Counted from the first letter of the stretch, positions 7,021-15,527 are shown. The stretch is DNA of 25,280 bases from GCA-016700035 sp964646575 (GCA_964646575.1 CAZYFT010000008.1:1-25280), one strand, 5' to 3'. Program-made: numbers and translations. Notes: generated by a model not told the origin, from the letters alone.

Positions 7021-7619
7021 GCAGCTATTTCCGTACGACCAGCTAGCGCTCGACCCAAAGTCACCTGATCGGCATACTCAACATCGGCACCAACCGGCAA
7101 ACCATGCGCCAAACGAGTTACTTTTACGCCGTGAGGCGTGAGTAATCGAGCCACATACAAAGCCGTTGTCTCACCCTCCACGGTAGCATTAGTCGCCAAA
7201 ATGACTTCGCGCGGAGTTACTGCCTGTACTCGACTCACTAAAGAATCGAGCTTTAATTGTGCCGGACCAACACCATCAATTGGAGAAAGTACGCCATGCA
7301 AAACATGGTAACGACCCCGATAGGTACCAATCTTTTCAAGCGCCACAATATCCAGCGGCTGAGCTACCACCACAATACTATCGTCATCGCGCGCATTGTC
7401 TAAGCACAGATCGCATAGTTCTGCGGTGGCGTAACTGTGACATTGGGCGCAAAAACCTAACCCATCACGTACGCCCTCAAGTGCGGCCGCAAGACGCGTT
7501 GGGTCACCGTGTCGCACCAAATACATTGTTAACCTCTCGGCTGTCTTAGGTCCAATCGACGGAAGTTTTGCAAACTCGTCAACCAGCGAAATGATCTGTT
7601 GTGGTAGTATGCGAGCCAT
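7017..7619 (-). CDS. recR: Recombination mediator RecR
   Basis: 200 residues, the standard size. RecR works with RecO (and RecF) to load RecA on gapped DNA. It has an N-terminal helix-hairpin-helix ('LPSIGPKTAERL'), a four-cysteine zinc finger (Cys57, 60, 69, 72), a Toprim domain and a C-terminal Walker-B-like stretch ('ILATNATVEGETTALYVARLL'). 'VLHGVLSPIDGVGP' is the family signature. In the Toprim strand the usual Val-Val-Glu-Glu is Val-Val-Ala-Gln, so the acidic residue is lost; RecR has no known Toprim catalysis, so this is probably tolerated. GGAGG precedes the ATG closely. It lies 18 nt after ybaB, the classic pairing in bacteria. Confidence 0.97.
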   Translation of the reverse strand: MARILPQQIISLVDEFAKLPSIGPKTAERLTMYLVRHGDPTRLAAALEGVRDGLGFCAQCHSYATAELCDLCLDNARDDDSIVVVAQPLDIVALEKIGTYRGRYHVLHGVLSPIDGVGPAQLKLDSLVSRVQAVTPREVILATNATVEGETTALYVARLLTPHGVKVTRLAHGLPVGADVEYADQVTLGRALAGRTEIAA

Positions 7620-7637
7620 TCCCCTCCAATTCGCAAT

Positions 7638-7925
7638 CTACATGCCGGGCAGGTTTAGGCCGCCAAGCTTGCCCTTCATTTTTTCAGCAACTTCGCGCTG
7701 TAAAGCGCTGTTTGCCTGATTTACTGCCGACTCAATCAGTTTTTCAAGACGCTCTGTATCAGAGATATCAAACTTTTCGGTATCAAGCTTTACGCTAGTT
7801 ACTTTTTGCTCGCCGTTCATCACAATGACAACCGCACCGTTTCCGGCATCGGCCTCTACTTCAACTTTCTTAAGTTCTTTCTGAATTTTGCGCAACTCGT
7901 TAGCTGCCTTAATTTGATCTAGCAT
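7638..7925 (-). CDS. ybaB: YbaB/EbfC nucleoid-associated protein
   Basis: 95 residues, slightly short for the family (about 105). YbaB forms tweezer-like dimers that bind DNA and help compact or regulate the chromosome; it typically precedes recR, as here. The first 25 residues form the charged helix ('AANELRKIQKELKKVEVEA'), followed by strands ('VVIVMNGEQKVTSVKL') and the long C-terminal helix ending in 'MKGKLGGLNLPGM'. The ribosome site is weak (AAGGGG about 12 nt upstream). The 66-nt gap upstream contains TACAAT (minus strand, 7973-7978) and a perfect 12-bp palindrome AATAGTACTATT (7963-7974), so this part of the operon may have its own promoter. Confidence 0.93.
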   Translation of the reverse strand: MLDQIKAANELRKIQKELKKVEVEADAGNGAVVIVMNGEQKVTSVKLDTEKFDISDTERLEKLIESAVNQANSALQREVAEKMKGKLGGLNLPGM

Positions 7926-7991
7926 ACGCTTGGTGTGCCCCTTTCTTATTTTTCAAAAAAGTAATAGTACTATTGTACCGCGATAATGGCG

Positions 7992-9578
7992 TTACTGCAC
8001 CTGGTACAGGCGTACTTCAGACGAATTTGTCTCGAAGCGATCGAGTTCTGCCCAATTTTGCGGAGTTTCTTGCCAATAGTCCTTATCGCCCGGCTTACCA
8101 ACTAGCCAGACCCGTCCACTCTGAGGCTGAACCGTACTCCAATCATCAAGATAAATTGTATCAGCTCGATCATAGAGTAATGCCGATTCACCATACCCAT
8201 TAGGACGACCACCACTGGTATTGAGTTGTAGTTGGGCATATTTTGGCACCACCGCCAATGGACCCCCAATTATGTCTGGGCGAGGAACTTGACGATTACG
8301 CGTATCGACACACTGCTGACAGTAATAACTAAAATCGAAATATGTATACAATTCGGCCGACACGATCTGGTCGCCTGACTGGAATTTTTCATCAATATAC
8401 TCACCAACTTTAGCCATACTATGACTAGCCTGACGCCCAACATTTACTACGCCGACAATACAAATGGCAACTAAGAGTGCTAACACAGAATAGCCCACGA
8501 GGCGCTGTTTTCTGATGAGCTCATAGACCGCTATCCCCATTAAGACCACCAGCCCATTAGCGGCAAAAACCAAATATCTATCTTGATACACGGGCTTTAC
8601 AATGGAAACCGCGATGGTAAGCAAAATTGGCAGGAACGTATAAAAATACAGCATCTTAATTTGTGGAGTACGATGCCGCAGGCGCCAAGTTACATATGAG
8701 AGGCCAGCAAAGATACCTAATGGGATGAGCCAATAGACTATCTGCGGCAATTGCCCACCATCTGTAAAAGTAAGATTCTGCCAAATACTGTTAGTAAATG
8801 TTCGCTCGGTTGTTTTTGGAATCCAACTAATCCCTTGGCCACGCGTAAACTGGCCATAAAAACTCGGTAGCCAAGGCAACCACAGGGCCACGATACCAAC
8901 ATTTGTAAGAATCCAACGCCACGAGAGCCAAAAACTTTTCCCAAACCTCCAGCGCCATGGCATTTCTAGGGTCATCACATACAGCCAATGCGCAGCCACT
9001 ACGAGAGCCGTAAAGTAGTGTGTATACAACCCAGCGGCCATCAGTACAGCATAGGCAATCAGCCAGCGATTATTGTTTCTTTTCTCAAGATAGCGCAATA
9101 ACACATACGTTGCACTGATAGTGAACAGACCCAAGAGGCCATACATGCGAGCTTCCTGACTGTAGCGAATTAGAAACGGCGCCAGAGCCAGAAGCAGCAA
9201 CACGATACTAGCAGCTTGTCGAGAAAAATAGCGCTTGACCAAAAGATAGCAGACATAAATTGTCGCCAATCCAGCTACAGCACTCATAGACCGAGCGGCC
9301 AGTTCTGAGCGACCGAAAATCTGCGTCCAACCATGCAAGAGTTCGTAAAACAACGGCGGATGGACATCTCGACCCGATCCAGCCCAAATTTCTAGCGGAT
9401 TTCGAGAAATGAGCATCATGGTGAAGCCTTCATCGTGCCAAATACTCGCTTTAGTAATGGTGGCAAACCGCACCACGGTCGCCAGTACCATTAAGAAAGG
9501 TACAACAATTCTTTCCTGAGTTAACCTTTGCCAGGGTGTGAACGAAATCTTTTTAGACTTAGTCTTTGTACGCGGCAT
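7992..9578 (-). CDS. GT-C membrane glycosyltransferase (GT39/ArnT-like)
   Basis: 528 residues with a Lys-rich cytoplasmic N-terminus and about ten membrane helices. The first extracytoplasmic loop has the GT-C acidic motif 'IWHDEGF' (Asp49-Glu50), then 'HPPLFY' (73-78) and, further on, 'YSQEARMY', all typical of protein-O-mannosyltransferase/ArnT-like enzymes. These take a sugar from a polyprenyl-phosphate donor and move it to a protein, lipid or glycan outside the membrane. A soluble region (about 410-528) follows the last helix. It overlaps the upstream polyprenyl-phosphate-sugar synthase by 20 nt, which argues that the synthase makes its donor. The acceptor is unknown; anchored Ser/Thr-rich proteins like the one at 1793-3748 are candidates. 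Confidence 0.87.
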   Translation of the reverse strand: MPRTKTKSKKISFTPWQRLTQERIVVPFLMVLATVVRFATITKASIWHDEGFTMMLISRNPLEIWAGSGRDVHPPLFYELLHGWTQIFGRSELAARSMSAVAGLATIYVCYLLVKRYFSRQAASIVLLLLALAPFLIRYSQEARMYGLLGLFTISATYVLLRYLEKRNNNRWLIAYAVLMAAGLYTHYFTALVVAAHWLYVMTLEMPWRWRFGKSFWLSWRWILTNVGIVALWLPWLPSFYGQFTRGQGISWIPKTTERTFTNSIWQNLTFTDGGQLPQIVYWLIPLGIFAGLSYVTWRLRHRTPQIKMLYFYTFLPILLTIAVSIVKPVYQDRYLVFAANGLVVLMGIAVYELIRKQRLVGYSVLALLVAICIVGVVNVGRQASHSMAKVGEYIDEKFQSGDQIVSAELYTYFDFSYYCQQCVDTRNRQVPRPDIIGGPLAVVPKYAQLQLNTSGGRPNGYGESALLYDRADTIYLDDWSTVQPQSGRVWLVGKPGDKDYWQETPQNWAELDRFETNSSEVRLYQVQ

Positions 9579-10326
9579 AACGAAAGCTCACCTTGTTATA
9601 TCTACCAATCATCAGCCCCCATTTAATCTTCAAAAGATCACCAAATGTCTGAATGGCCACTTTCATTGCGCCATTGCCAGAAATTTTGCTCCCCTCAACC
9701 ACATCACGCCAATCCGGTACGTCGATAAGCTCAATTGGGTATCCGAGTTTTCGAGCAACAGCCAACACCTCCATATCAAAACCCCAGCCAACAATGCGCT
9801 GACGACCAAAAACTTCCTGGGCTGCATTGCGTTCGAAAGCCTTAAACCCGCACTGCGTATCCTTAATGCCAGGAACAATCAAAGTCTGCGTTAACCAATT
9901 ACCAAACGTGGAGATAAACTTGCGAATACCGGTGTGCGACTCACCAAGATTGCGGACGCAAATGGCTATTTTACCCTTGTTCTCGATAAGATCGTAGACT
10001 TCATCAAGATATTTCAGTGGAGTTGCGAGATCGGCATCCATAAACATTACATAGTCAGTAGTAGCCGCCAACATGCCATCACGTACCTGCTTCCCCTTGC
10101 CAACTTTGGGGCCTGTTTGCAAGAACTGATAATGGCTAAAACGCTTACCAGCAGCATCAGCAACAGCTTTGGTTTTATCGGTGCTATTTGCGTCTACTAC
10201 CGTGACAAGCGCATTGTAGTGATGCTTTTTTAGGTAATCAGCGAGAGCATCCAGGGTCTTACCTATTCGCTTCTCTTCGTTAAGAGTCGGAATCAAAATC
10301 GTCAGGCGCGGCTCCTTCGCGGCCAT
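9559..10326 (-). CDS. GT2 polyprenyl/dolichyl-phosphate glycosyl transferase (ALG5/DPM-like)
   Basis: 255 residues, a cytoplasmic GT-A enzyme that moves a sugar from a nucleotide donor to polyprenyl phosphate. It begins 'RLTILIPTLNEEKRI'; the metal-binding motif is 'MDADLATP' (Asp97-Asp99). 'DTQCGFKAFERNAAQ' and 'GWGFDMEVL' are signatures of dolichyl-phosphate-beta-glucosyltransferase-type enzymes. It lacks the C-terminal membrane helices found in some relatives. Its start overlaps the upstream gene's stop by one base (TAATG), and its end overlaps the next GT-C gene. It therefore sits between two donor-using GT-C enzymes and a GtrA flippase, giving a complete donor-supply route. Confidence 0.88.
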   Translation of the reverse strand: MAAKEPRLTILIPTLNEEKRIGKTLDALADYLKKHHYNALVTVVDANSTDKTKAVADAAGKRFSHYQFLQTGPKVGKGKQVRDGMLAATTDYVMFMDADLATPLKYLDEVYDLIENKGKIAICVRNLGESHTGIRKFISTFGNWLTQTLIVPGIKDTQCGFKAFERNAAQEVFGRQRIVGWGFDMEVLAVARKLGYPIELIDVPDWRDVVEGSKISGNGAMKVAIQTFGDLLKIKWGLMIGRYNKVSFRYAAYKD

Positions 10327-11960
10327 TACCGATTCACCTCATAGGTGTAGTAAAGTGTGCGATCCGGAAACTCTGGCGAACGCGATTGGTTCAACTTGCC
10401 TTGCGGATACTTAACTTTTAATACATCCAATACGGTCTGAGTATGCTGATTGTTCTGGACGATAAATACTGTGGGCTGATCGGTGATTGGTACGGAATCT
10501 ACTTCCTGCCATTCAAGTCGTTCCCAGCCAGAACCACGTCGGAGTCCAAAATCAGCATCACTTTTTTGCATCATATAGTCTTTTTCATCGCGCGTCAGAT
10601 AATCAATAGTACGAATTGAATAACCATCTACCACCATATATACCTTTGTAGTATCGGCACTTGCCAACTTGGCGTTAAAGTAGTTACTAATCGCAACATT
10701 GTCGTCGGCATACGCCTCGTAGGTACCTGGTGCTCCAGCCCAAGCTCTAAAGTATGCAAAGTAACCCTGTACGAGCGTTGCGGACATCAGGAGTAAAATC
10801 AGCGCTAGACCAATATTGCGGGCAAAACTGTTTATCGGGAAGATTGCGTACCAACGACCAATAAAGTACGACAGTCCAATCGCAGCAAGTATCATTACCG
10901 GAGGTGCTGTCCCGATAGAGCGCAGGCCGTGTGGTAAGCCCTCCGCAGTAAGGGCCGCCGGAAGCATCATTGCACCAGCAATAAAGAGCAACGCAAAGTA
11001 GCGTGCGTGACGCAATGAATAAAGAGCTACCAATACACCCAGGATGAACATGATACCAACAAAAGTATTGAGGTATGGTTCACCAGGTACGTTGTGACGA
11101 GCGTTGTCATCGCCAGTAAAGTTGTATTGCAAAAGTGTCTTCTGAGTGCTGTCCATCAATGTTTGAAGTGGCTTACCCTTATTCAGGTCTTTGTTTAAGA
11201 AGCTCGTGCCACCGGCTCGCGCACCGGCATCAGGATTTTTTACGGTGTAAAAAATGAGCGGCGACAAAACAAGCAAGAACGAAATAACCGCAGCGGCAAT
11301 ATTCTTACCCTGACCTTTAAGCCACTGTCTGCGAAAAAGAGCAATATAAACCAAGAGCCCTACCACCGCTGCGAGCATGAGCTGGTAGGCCGTGTAGGTA
11401 TATGATCCGAGCCCCAGAAAAGCACCTGCGGCGATATAATACCCTATCTTCCGGGTCTTTATGGCGCGCCCTCCCAGGTAGGCAACCATCGCTACCATAA
11501 GTGGCGTCATGCTAGCGCGGAAGCCATCTCGGGAAATAATCACCACCCATGGATTAACAGCTAAAAAGAAGGCTGCAATTAGTCCAACCCTCTGGCCAAA
11601 CCAATCTTTACCCCAGTAGTATACGGCGATAATCGCAAGTGTCCCCATAAGAGCCGGGGCCATACGCAATGCCAAGATTGTATTGCCGAGAGCTTTTACA
11701 AAAGCCGCCTGCAAGAAGAAAAACAGTGATTCGCGCGGACCATTGGTTGCATATAGGGCCCGTATGTCACCAGAAAAAATCCTAAACACATCCTGGCCAT
11801 TGGCCGCCTCATCGGGATGTAAGCCCGGCGGCAAACTGCTCAGCATATAAAACCTAAAGAACACACCAATCAGCACAATAGCCGATAGAACTAACCAAAC
11901 CCCATATTTTTTCGTAAAATTCTGAAAGCTTTTTTGTCGCTTAGCTGCCTTGGCACTCAC
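10326..11960 (-). CDS. GT-C membrane glycosyltransferase (GT39-like)
   Basis: 544 residues with about eleven hydrophobic helices after a basic N-terminus. The first loop has 'LHPDEAANG' (Asp50-Glu51), the position of the GT-C catalytic base, and later 'VNPWVVIISRDGFRASMTPL', a pattern of bacterial PMT/GT39-type enzymes. An extracytoplasmic C-terminal domain (about 425-544) is well separated from the helices. Start is GTG at 11960, overlapping the GtrA stop (GTGA). It is clearly a paralogue in function, though not close in sequence, of the enzyme at 7992-9578, so two different sugars or two acceptors are likely. The substrate is unknown. Confidence 0.85.
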   Translation of the reverse strand: MSAKAAKRQKSFQNFTKKYGVWLVLSAIVLIGVFFRFYMLSSLPPGLHPDEAANGQDVFRIFSGDIRALYATNGPRESLFFFLQAAFVKALGNTILALRMAPALMGTLAIIAVYYWGKDWFGQRVGLIAAFFLAVNPWVVIISRDGFRASMTPLMVAMVAYLGGRAIKTRKIGYYIAAGAFLGLGSYTYTAYQLMLAAVVGLLVYIALFRRQWLKGQGKNIAAAVISFLLVLSPLIFYTVKNPDAGARAGGTSFLNKDLNKGKPLQTLMDSTQKTLLQYNFTGDDNARHNVPGEPYLNTFVGIMFILGVLVALYSLRHARYFALLFIAGAMMLPAALTAEGLPHGLRSIGTAPPVMILAAIGLSYFIGRWYAIFPINSFARNIGLALILLLMSATLVQGYFAYFRAWAGAPGTYEAYADDNVAISNYFNAKLASADTTKVYMVVDGYSIRTIDYLTRDEKDYMMQKSDADFGLRRGSGWERLEWQEVDSVPITDQPTVFIVQNNQHTQTVLDVLKVKYPQGKLNQSRSPEFPDRTLYYTYEVNR

Positions 11961-12463
11961 TTTTTATCCCCTGTTTTAAATACTACTTTCTTATACATCA
12001 CATAATTCCAGACAAGGCTTGCCGCAGTCGCCACTAGTTTTACACCATTCGTCTCGACAAACTGAGCATCAATTCCAGCGGTACCAATAATATTAAGCCA
12101 GTTTGCCAGTGAAAGACCGAGCTCCACTGGATAGCGCCAAATATTTTCGAAGAAATAAATGACAAAACCTTGAATTACAATCAGGCCAAACGCAGTGATT
12201 GGAAAGAACTCCAAGGCCTGACGACCAATATCTTTCTTTTCGCCGGCTTTGAACACAAAATGACGGTTAGCAAAAAAGCTAAACGTCATTGCCACCATAA
12301 CGGCAGGGATATTCGCGATTTCGTCTGACCACCCGGTGGCCCGGCTGACCATATTTAGGATAATAAAATCAATGAGCGTATTGATGATGCCAACAAGACC
12401 AAAGCGCCCAACTTGAGCTACTTCACGCTTGGTGTTCTTGGCCACCGGTTTTTGTTCTTTCAA
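11957..12463 (-). CDS. GtrA-family membrane protein (polyprenyl-phosphate-sugar flippase-like)
   Basis: 168 residues from a TTG start at 12463, which has AAGGA 6 nt upstream and lies just inside a transcript from the promoter at 12488-12517. The longer frame from another TTG at 12517 would begin inside the -35 box and lacks a ribosome site. Four membrane helices and the family pattern 'RFGLVGIINTLIDFIILN' and 'ANRHFVFK' are clear. GtrA proteins are thought to flip polyprenyl-phosphate-linked sugars to the outer face. The third loop is longer than in minimal GtrA proteins. It is coupled to the downstream GT-C gene, consistent with feeding it donor. Confidence 0.85.
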   Translation of the reverse strand: MKEQKPVAKNTKREVAQVGRFGLVGIINTLIDFIILNMVSRATGWSDEIANIPAVMVAMTFSFFANRHFVFKAGEKKDIGRQALEFFPITAFGLIVIQGFVIYFFENIWRYPVELGLSLANWLNIIGTAGIDAQFVETNGVKLVATAASLVWNYVMYKKVVFKTGDKK

Positions 12464-12487
12464 AAGATTTTCCTTATTTCGCCTATC

Positions 12488-12517
12488 AGTATACGTGAGA
12501 AAACTCAGCTTATGCAA
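12488..12517 (-). promoter_or_regulatory. Promoter for the gtrA-glycosyltransferase block
   Basis: On the minus strand, TTGCAT (12517-12512) and TATACT (12493-12488) are 18 nt apart. The expected start near 12481 gives a short leader with the AAGGA site ahead of the TTG codon at 12463. It would let the glycosylation genes be expressed apart from dnaX-dnaB. Confidence 0.6.
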
Positions 12518-12532
12518 TGCGCTTATGCTTAC

Positions 12533-13921
12533 TTATTCGAGTGAGCCACCTTCACGCTTACGATCCAAGGAGCGGAACAACATTAACTCTGGACTGAAGA
12601 AGAGCTCAACATCCCCAGTCGGGCCATTTCTGTGCTTGCGGATCAAAACATCAGAGATGTTGCGCCGCTCACTTTCTTTATTGTAGTAATCCTCACGGTA
12701 AATAAACATCACCACATCTGCGTCTTGCTCGATAGAGCCCGACTCACGCAAGTCGGACAACTGAGGAATCTGCGGATGACGCTGTTCAACCGCACGCGAT
12801 AGCTGTGAGAGAGCTATTACCGGCACATCCAACTCACGTGCAAGCCCCTTCAAGGATCGAGAAATTTCTGAGATTTCGTTCACACGGTTTCCATCACCAG
12901 AAGCTCGGCCGCTCATAAGCTGAAGATAATCAATAATAATCAGGCCCAAGCCGTGCTCGGTCTGCAAGCGACGAGCCTTGGTGCGCATTTCAAGCGCATT
13001 TGCCATCGCCGAGTCATCAATAAAAATCGGAGCTTCAGCCATCACGCCCATGGCCCGGTTAAGCTTCTCAAAGTCTTTATCCTCTAGATTTCCAGTACGC
13101 AATTTCCAGGAGTCAATGCCAGATTCTGAGGCTAGCAGGCGATCAATCAGCTGCTCCTTACTCATTTCCAGAGAAAAAATACCAACTGGGATACCTTCTT
13201 TAATCGCCACATGTGCGGCAATATTCATGACAAAACTCGTCTTTCCCATACTTGGACGAGCCGCCAAGATAATAAGATCTGAACGCTGCAGCCCAGCGAG
13301 CAGCCTATCCATCTCCTTAAAGCCAGTTGGTACACCGCGCAGTTGCTGTTTATCTTTATGGAGGGCATCTAGGCGATCAAAACTGTCGGCAAGGACATCT
13401 TTAATTGAGATAAAATTTTGTTTTAGATGCTTTTGACTAACCGAGAACAATGCCTGCTCAGCTTCGTCTAATAAACCCTCTAGCTCACGACTCTCATCGT
13501 GCGCCAAACCTGAAATAGCATGCCCAGCAACATCCAGGCGTCGGAGCGTTGCCTTACCGGCAACAATGCGTGCATATTCGGCAGCATGAGCGGTTGTAGC
13601 TTCCGATCCAGCCAGCTCTGTTAAATAGGTCATTCCACCAATATTCTCGAGCTCTTTAGCCGACTTCAGCTCTTCAGATAATGTCACCAGATCGATTGGA
13701 CGGCGTTTTTCGTAGAGTTTTACAACCATTTCGTAAATAATTCCATTGCGACGGTCGTAAAAATCATCGGCCGCGACAATATCGGCAACTTTAATAAGCG
13801 AATCAGCATCCAACAGGATTGTGCCGAGTAATGACCGCTCAGCCTGCATACTGTGCGGCGGTGAAAGTTTGGCGAGCTGTTCTTCGCTAGGTGGAGGCGG
13901 CGGAGTATCTTTTCTAGCCAT
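12533..13921 (-). CDS. dnaB: Replicative DNA helicase DnaB
   Basis: 462 residues, full length. The hexameric 5'-3' helicase moves the replication fork. The N-terminal domain (about 22-125) begins 'PPHSMQAERSLLGTILLD'; the linker helix is followed by the RecA-like ATPase with Walker A 'ARPSMGKTS' (221-229), Walker B 'LGLIIIDYLQLM', the DnaB motif 'ALSQLSRAVEQR', 'DLRESGSIEQDAD' and the arginine-finger region near 'RKHRNGPTGDVELFF'. A Pro-rich tail precedes the first domain. AGGAG stands 5 nt before the ATG, and the gene follows dnaX by 2 nt, coupling helicase and clamp-loader expression. No intein is seen in the usual Walker or 'SQLSR' sites. Confidence 0.97.
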   Translation of the reverse strand: MARKDTPPPPPSEEQLAKLSPPHSMQAERSLLGTILLDADSLIKVADIVAADDFYDRRNGIIYEMVVKLYEKRRPIDLVTLSEELKSAKELENIGGMTYLTELAGSEATTAHAAEYARIVAGKATLRRLDVAGHAISGLAHDESRELEGLLDEAEQALFSVSQKHLKQNFISIKDVLADSFDRLDALHKDKQQLRGVPTGFKEMDRLLAGLQRSDLIILAARPSMGKTSFVMNIAAHVAIKEGIPVGIFSLEMSKEQLIDRLLASESGIDSWKLRTGNLEDKDFEKLNRAMGVMAEAPIFIDDSAMANALEMRTKARRLQTEHGLGLIIIDYLQLMSGRASGDGNRVNEISEISRSLKGLARELDVPVIALSQLSRAVEQRHPQIPQLSDLRESGSIEQDADVVMFIYREDYYNKESERRNISDVLIRKHRNGPTGDVELFFSPELMLFRSLDRKREGGSLE

Positions 13922-13923
13922 AT

Positions 13924-15342
13924 CTACTCCTGCACCACTTCCCCACCCAAGATTTCTAGAGCACTGGCCACAAGCTCTTCCTCGGGCTGAGCCGCCACTT
14001 GCGCCGGCTCTTCTGCAGCGTGCACAACTGTCATCTCGACTTGGTGATTTGCTACCTTAGAAAATACAGCTTCTATAAACTGCTGGTTTTTCGGCTCTTC
14101 TATGCGTTCCTTATGGAATCGGAAACGGCAACGGACAACGAGTTTATCCCCCTGTAAAACCGGGTCGCCAGAACGCAAAACTGCGTAGAGTGAATTATTT
14201 TTTGATTTAATTAATGACAAAGCCTTAGCTGTAACCTTATCAGCGCCCAAAACTTCTCCAGGTATCTCGGCTGCAGTCGGTGCGGGCACAAGCTTAGGTG
14301 CTGTCATGGCAACGGGTCTGGTAGCTCCTGTTGTCTGTGCGGATGACGGAACGCTTGCTGCAGCTGAAGACAGCCGCCAGATAGCCAATTCAACCGGCAA
14401 AGTTGGGATCGGGGTAGTCTTGAGTTCACCGGCAGCCTGCGAAAACGACTCGAGTACACGCGCTAACTGGACTTGAGTCAGGCCATCTTTTGCCCCACCA
14501 AGCAAAAACTGTTGGCGAGCGACGATCAGCACGTGCTCAGTAACTAATGTTGGCTCCGCACCCAATGTCCATAATTTTGTAGCCAATGCCAAAGCTTCAT
14601 CGGTTTTGCCTTCGCCAGCCAAGAGAATAAGCTGCCGGACCGCATCTTCATCACCAATTCCAGCAATTTCGGCCACCAATTGTCGTGTCACGTGATCGTG
14701 CGCACTGCCCAGCTGATCAAGCAAACTTAGAGCATCACGAAAACCCCCTCCAGATAATTCAGCAATCAATGTCAGGGCATCTTCATCAACCTTCATCGAT
14801 TCAGCCTGTGCAACCGACTGCAAATGCGCAAGCATGCCAGTGGGCTGAACTGGGCGGAAATCATAGCGTTGAGTACGACTTACAACCGTATCTGGCAACT
14901 TATGCACCTCGGTAGTCGCCAAGATAAATACCGCGTGGGCCGGTGGTTCTTCGAGTGTTTTTAAGAGTGCATTGAAAGCTTCACGCGTGAGCATATGTGC
15001 CTCATCAATAATAAATACCTTGTACTTAAGTCGCGTTGGAGCGGTCGCAATTTTTTCACGCAGTGCTCGAATCTCATCAATACCACGATTTGAAGCGGCA
15101 TCAATTTCAATAATATCGAGCTCGGTCTCAAGCCCAGCCTCCGCGGGCAGCTCGTTCACACGACGCGCCAAAATGCGCGCGACACTCGTCTTACCAGTGC
15201 CACGCGGCCCCGTAAACAAATAGGCATGACTCAATTTCTGCTGAGCCAAAGACGCCTCCAAAAGACGCGTAATATGCTCCTGCCCAACTACATCAGGCAA
15301 ATCAGCCGGTCGATATTCACGATAGAGCGCAGAACGACTCAA
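13924..15342 (-). CDS. dnaX: DNA polymerase III subunit gamma/tau
   Basis: 472 residues from a TTG start at 15342. AGGAGG lies 4 nt upstream and the protein then begins MSRSALYREYRP, the normal DnaX N-terminus; the longer frame from TTG 15369 reads through that ribosome site. The AAA+ clamp-loader domain has Walker A GPRGTGKT (45-52), Walker B 'IIDEA' (111-115), sensor 'ILATTE' and an 'SRTQRYDF' arginine-finger region. The four-cysteine zinc module normally lying between Walker A and 'DIIEIDAASN' is absent. The C-terminal 90 residues ('NNSLYAVLRSGDPVLQG' onward) resemble the tau-type C-domain. A slippery heptamer near residue 381 could give a shorter form. A perfect -10 stands upstream at 15379-15384. 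Confidence 0.95.
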   Translation of the reverse strand: MSRSALYREYRPADLPDVVGQEHITRLLEASLAQQKLSHAYLFTGPRGTGKTSVARILARRVNELPAEAGLETELDIIEIDAASNRGIDEIRALREKIATAPTRLKYKVFIIDEAHMLTREAFNALLKTLEEPPAHAVFILATTEVHKLPDTVVSRTQRYDFRPVQPTGMLAHLQSVAQAESMKVDEDALTLIAELSGGGFRDALSLLDQLGSAHDHVTRQLVAEIAGIGDEDAVRQLILLAGEGKTDEALALATKLWTLGAEPTLVTEHVLIVARQQFLLGGAKDGLTQVQLARVLESFSQAAGELKTTPIPTLPVELAIWRLSSAAASVPSSAQTTGATRPVAMTAPKLVPAPTAAEIPGEVLGADKVTAKALSLIKSKNNSLYAVLRSGDPVLQGDKLVVRCRFRFHKERIEEPKNQQFIEAVFSKVANHQVEMTVVHAAEEPAQVAAQPEEELVASALEILGGEVVQE

Positions 15343-15378
15343 GTCCCCTCCTAATTTACTTCTCACCAATTACCTTAC

Positions 15379-15384
15379 ATTATA
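15379..15384 (-). promoter_or_regulatory. -10 box of the dnaX-dnaB promoter
   Basis: A perfect TATAAT on the minus strand, 36 nt upstream of the TTG start of dnaX. The -35 is weak (AT-rich, no TTGACA). The predicted start near 15372 gives a roughly 30-nt leader containing AGGAGG. Confidence 0.55.
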
Positions 15385-15441
15385 CTGCCTGCCAGCACGA
15401 ATTTGCGCCATACCACCCTAGTTTTTCTCATAAAAAGTGAA

Positions 15442-15495
15442 GTCCACTTCCCCTTAAAGAAGAAGTGGACAACGTCGATACATGCTTGCATCGAC
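15442..15495. other. Two tandem hairpins in the dnaX upstream gap
   Basis: Hairpin 1 pairs GTCCACTTC (15442-15450) with GAAGTGGAC (15462-15470) around an 11-nt loop, nine perfect pairs. Hairpin 2 spans 15474-15495, six perfect pairs GTCGAT/ATCGAC plus two inner pairs. Neither has a T run on either strand, so they are not simple terminators. They may be the edge of a structured RNA or protein-binding sites. Confidence 0.55.
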
Positions 15496-15527
15496 AAAGA
15501 ATGAATTGATTGTTGTGTGGGTTTGGC

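Noticed and set aside
12978..13436. 152-codon frame antisense to dnaB
   Set aside because: Shadow of a strongly conserved gene, with Ser/Arg-rich composition and no start signals.
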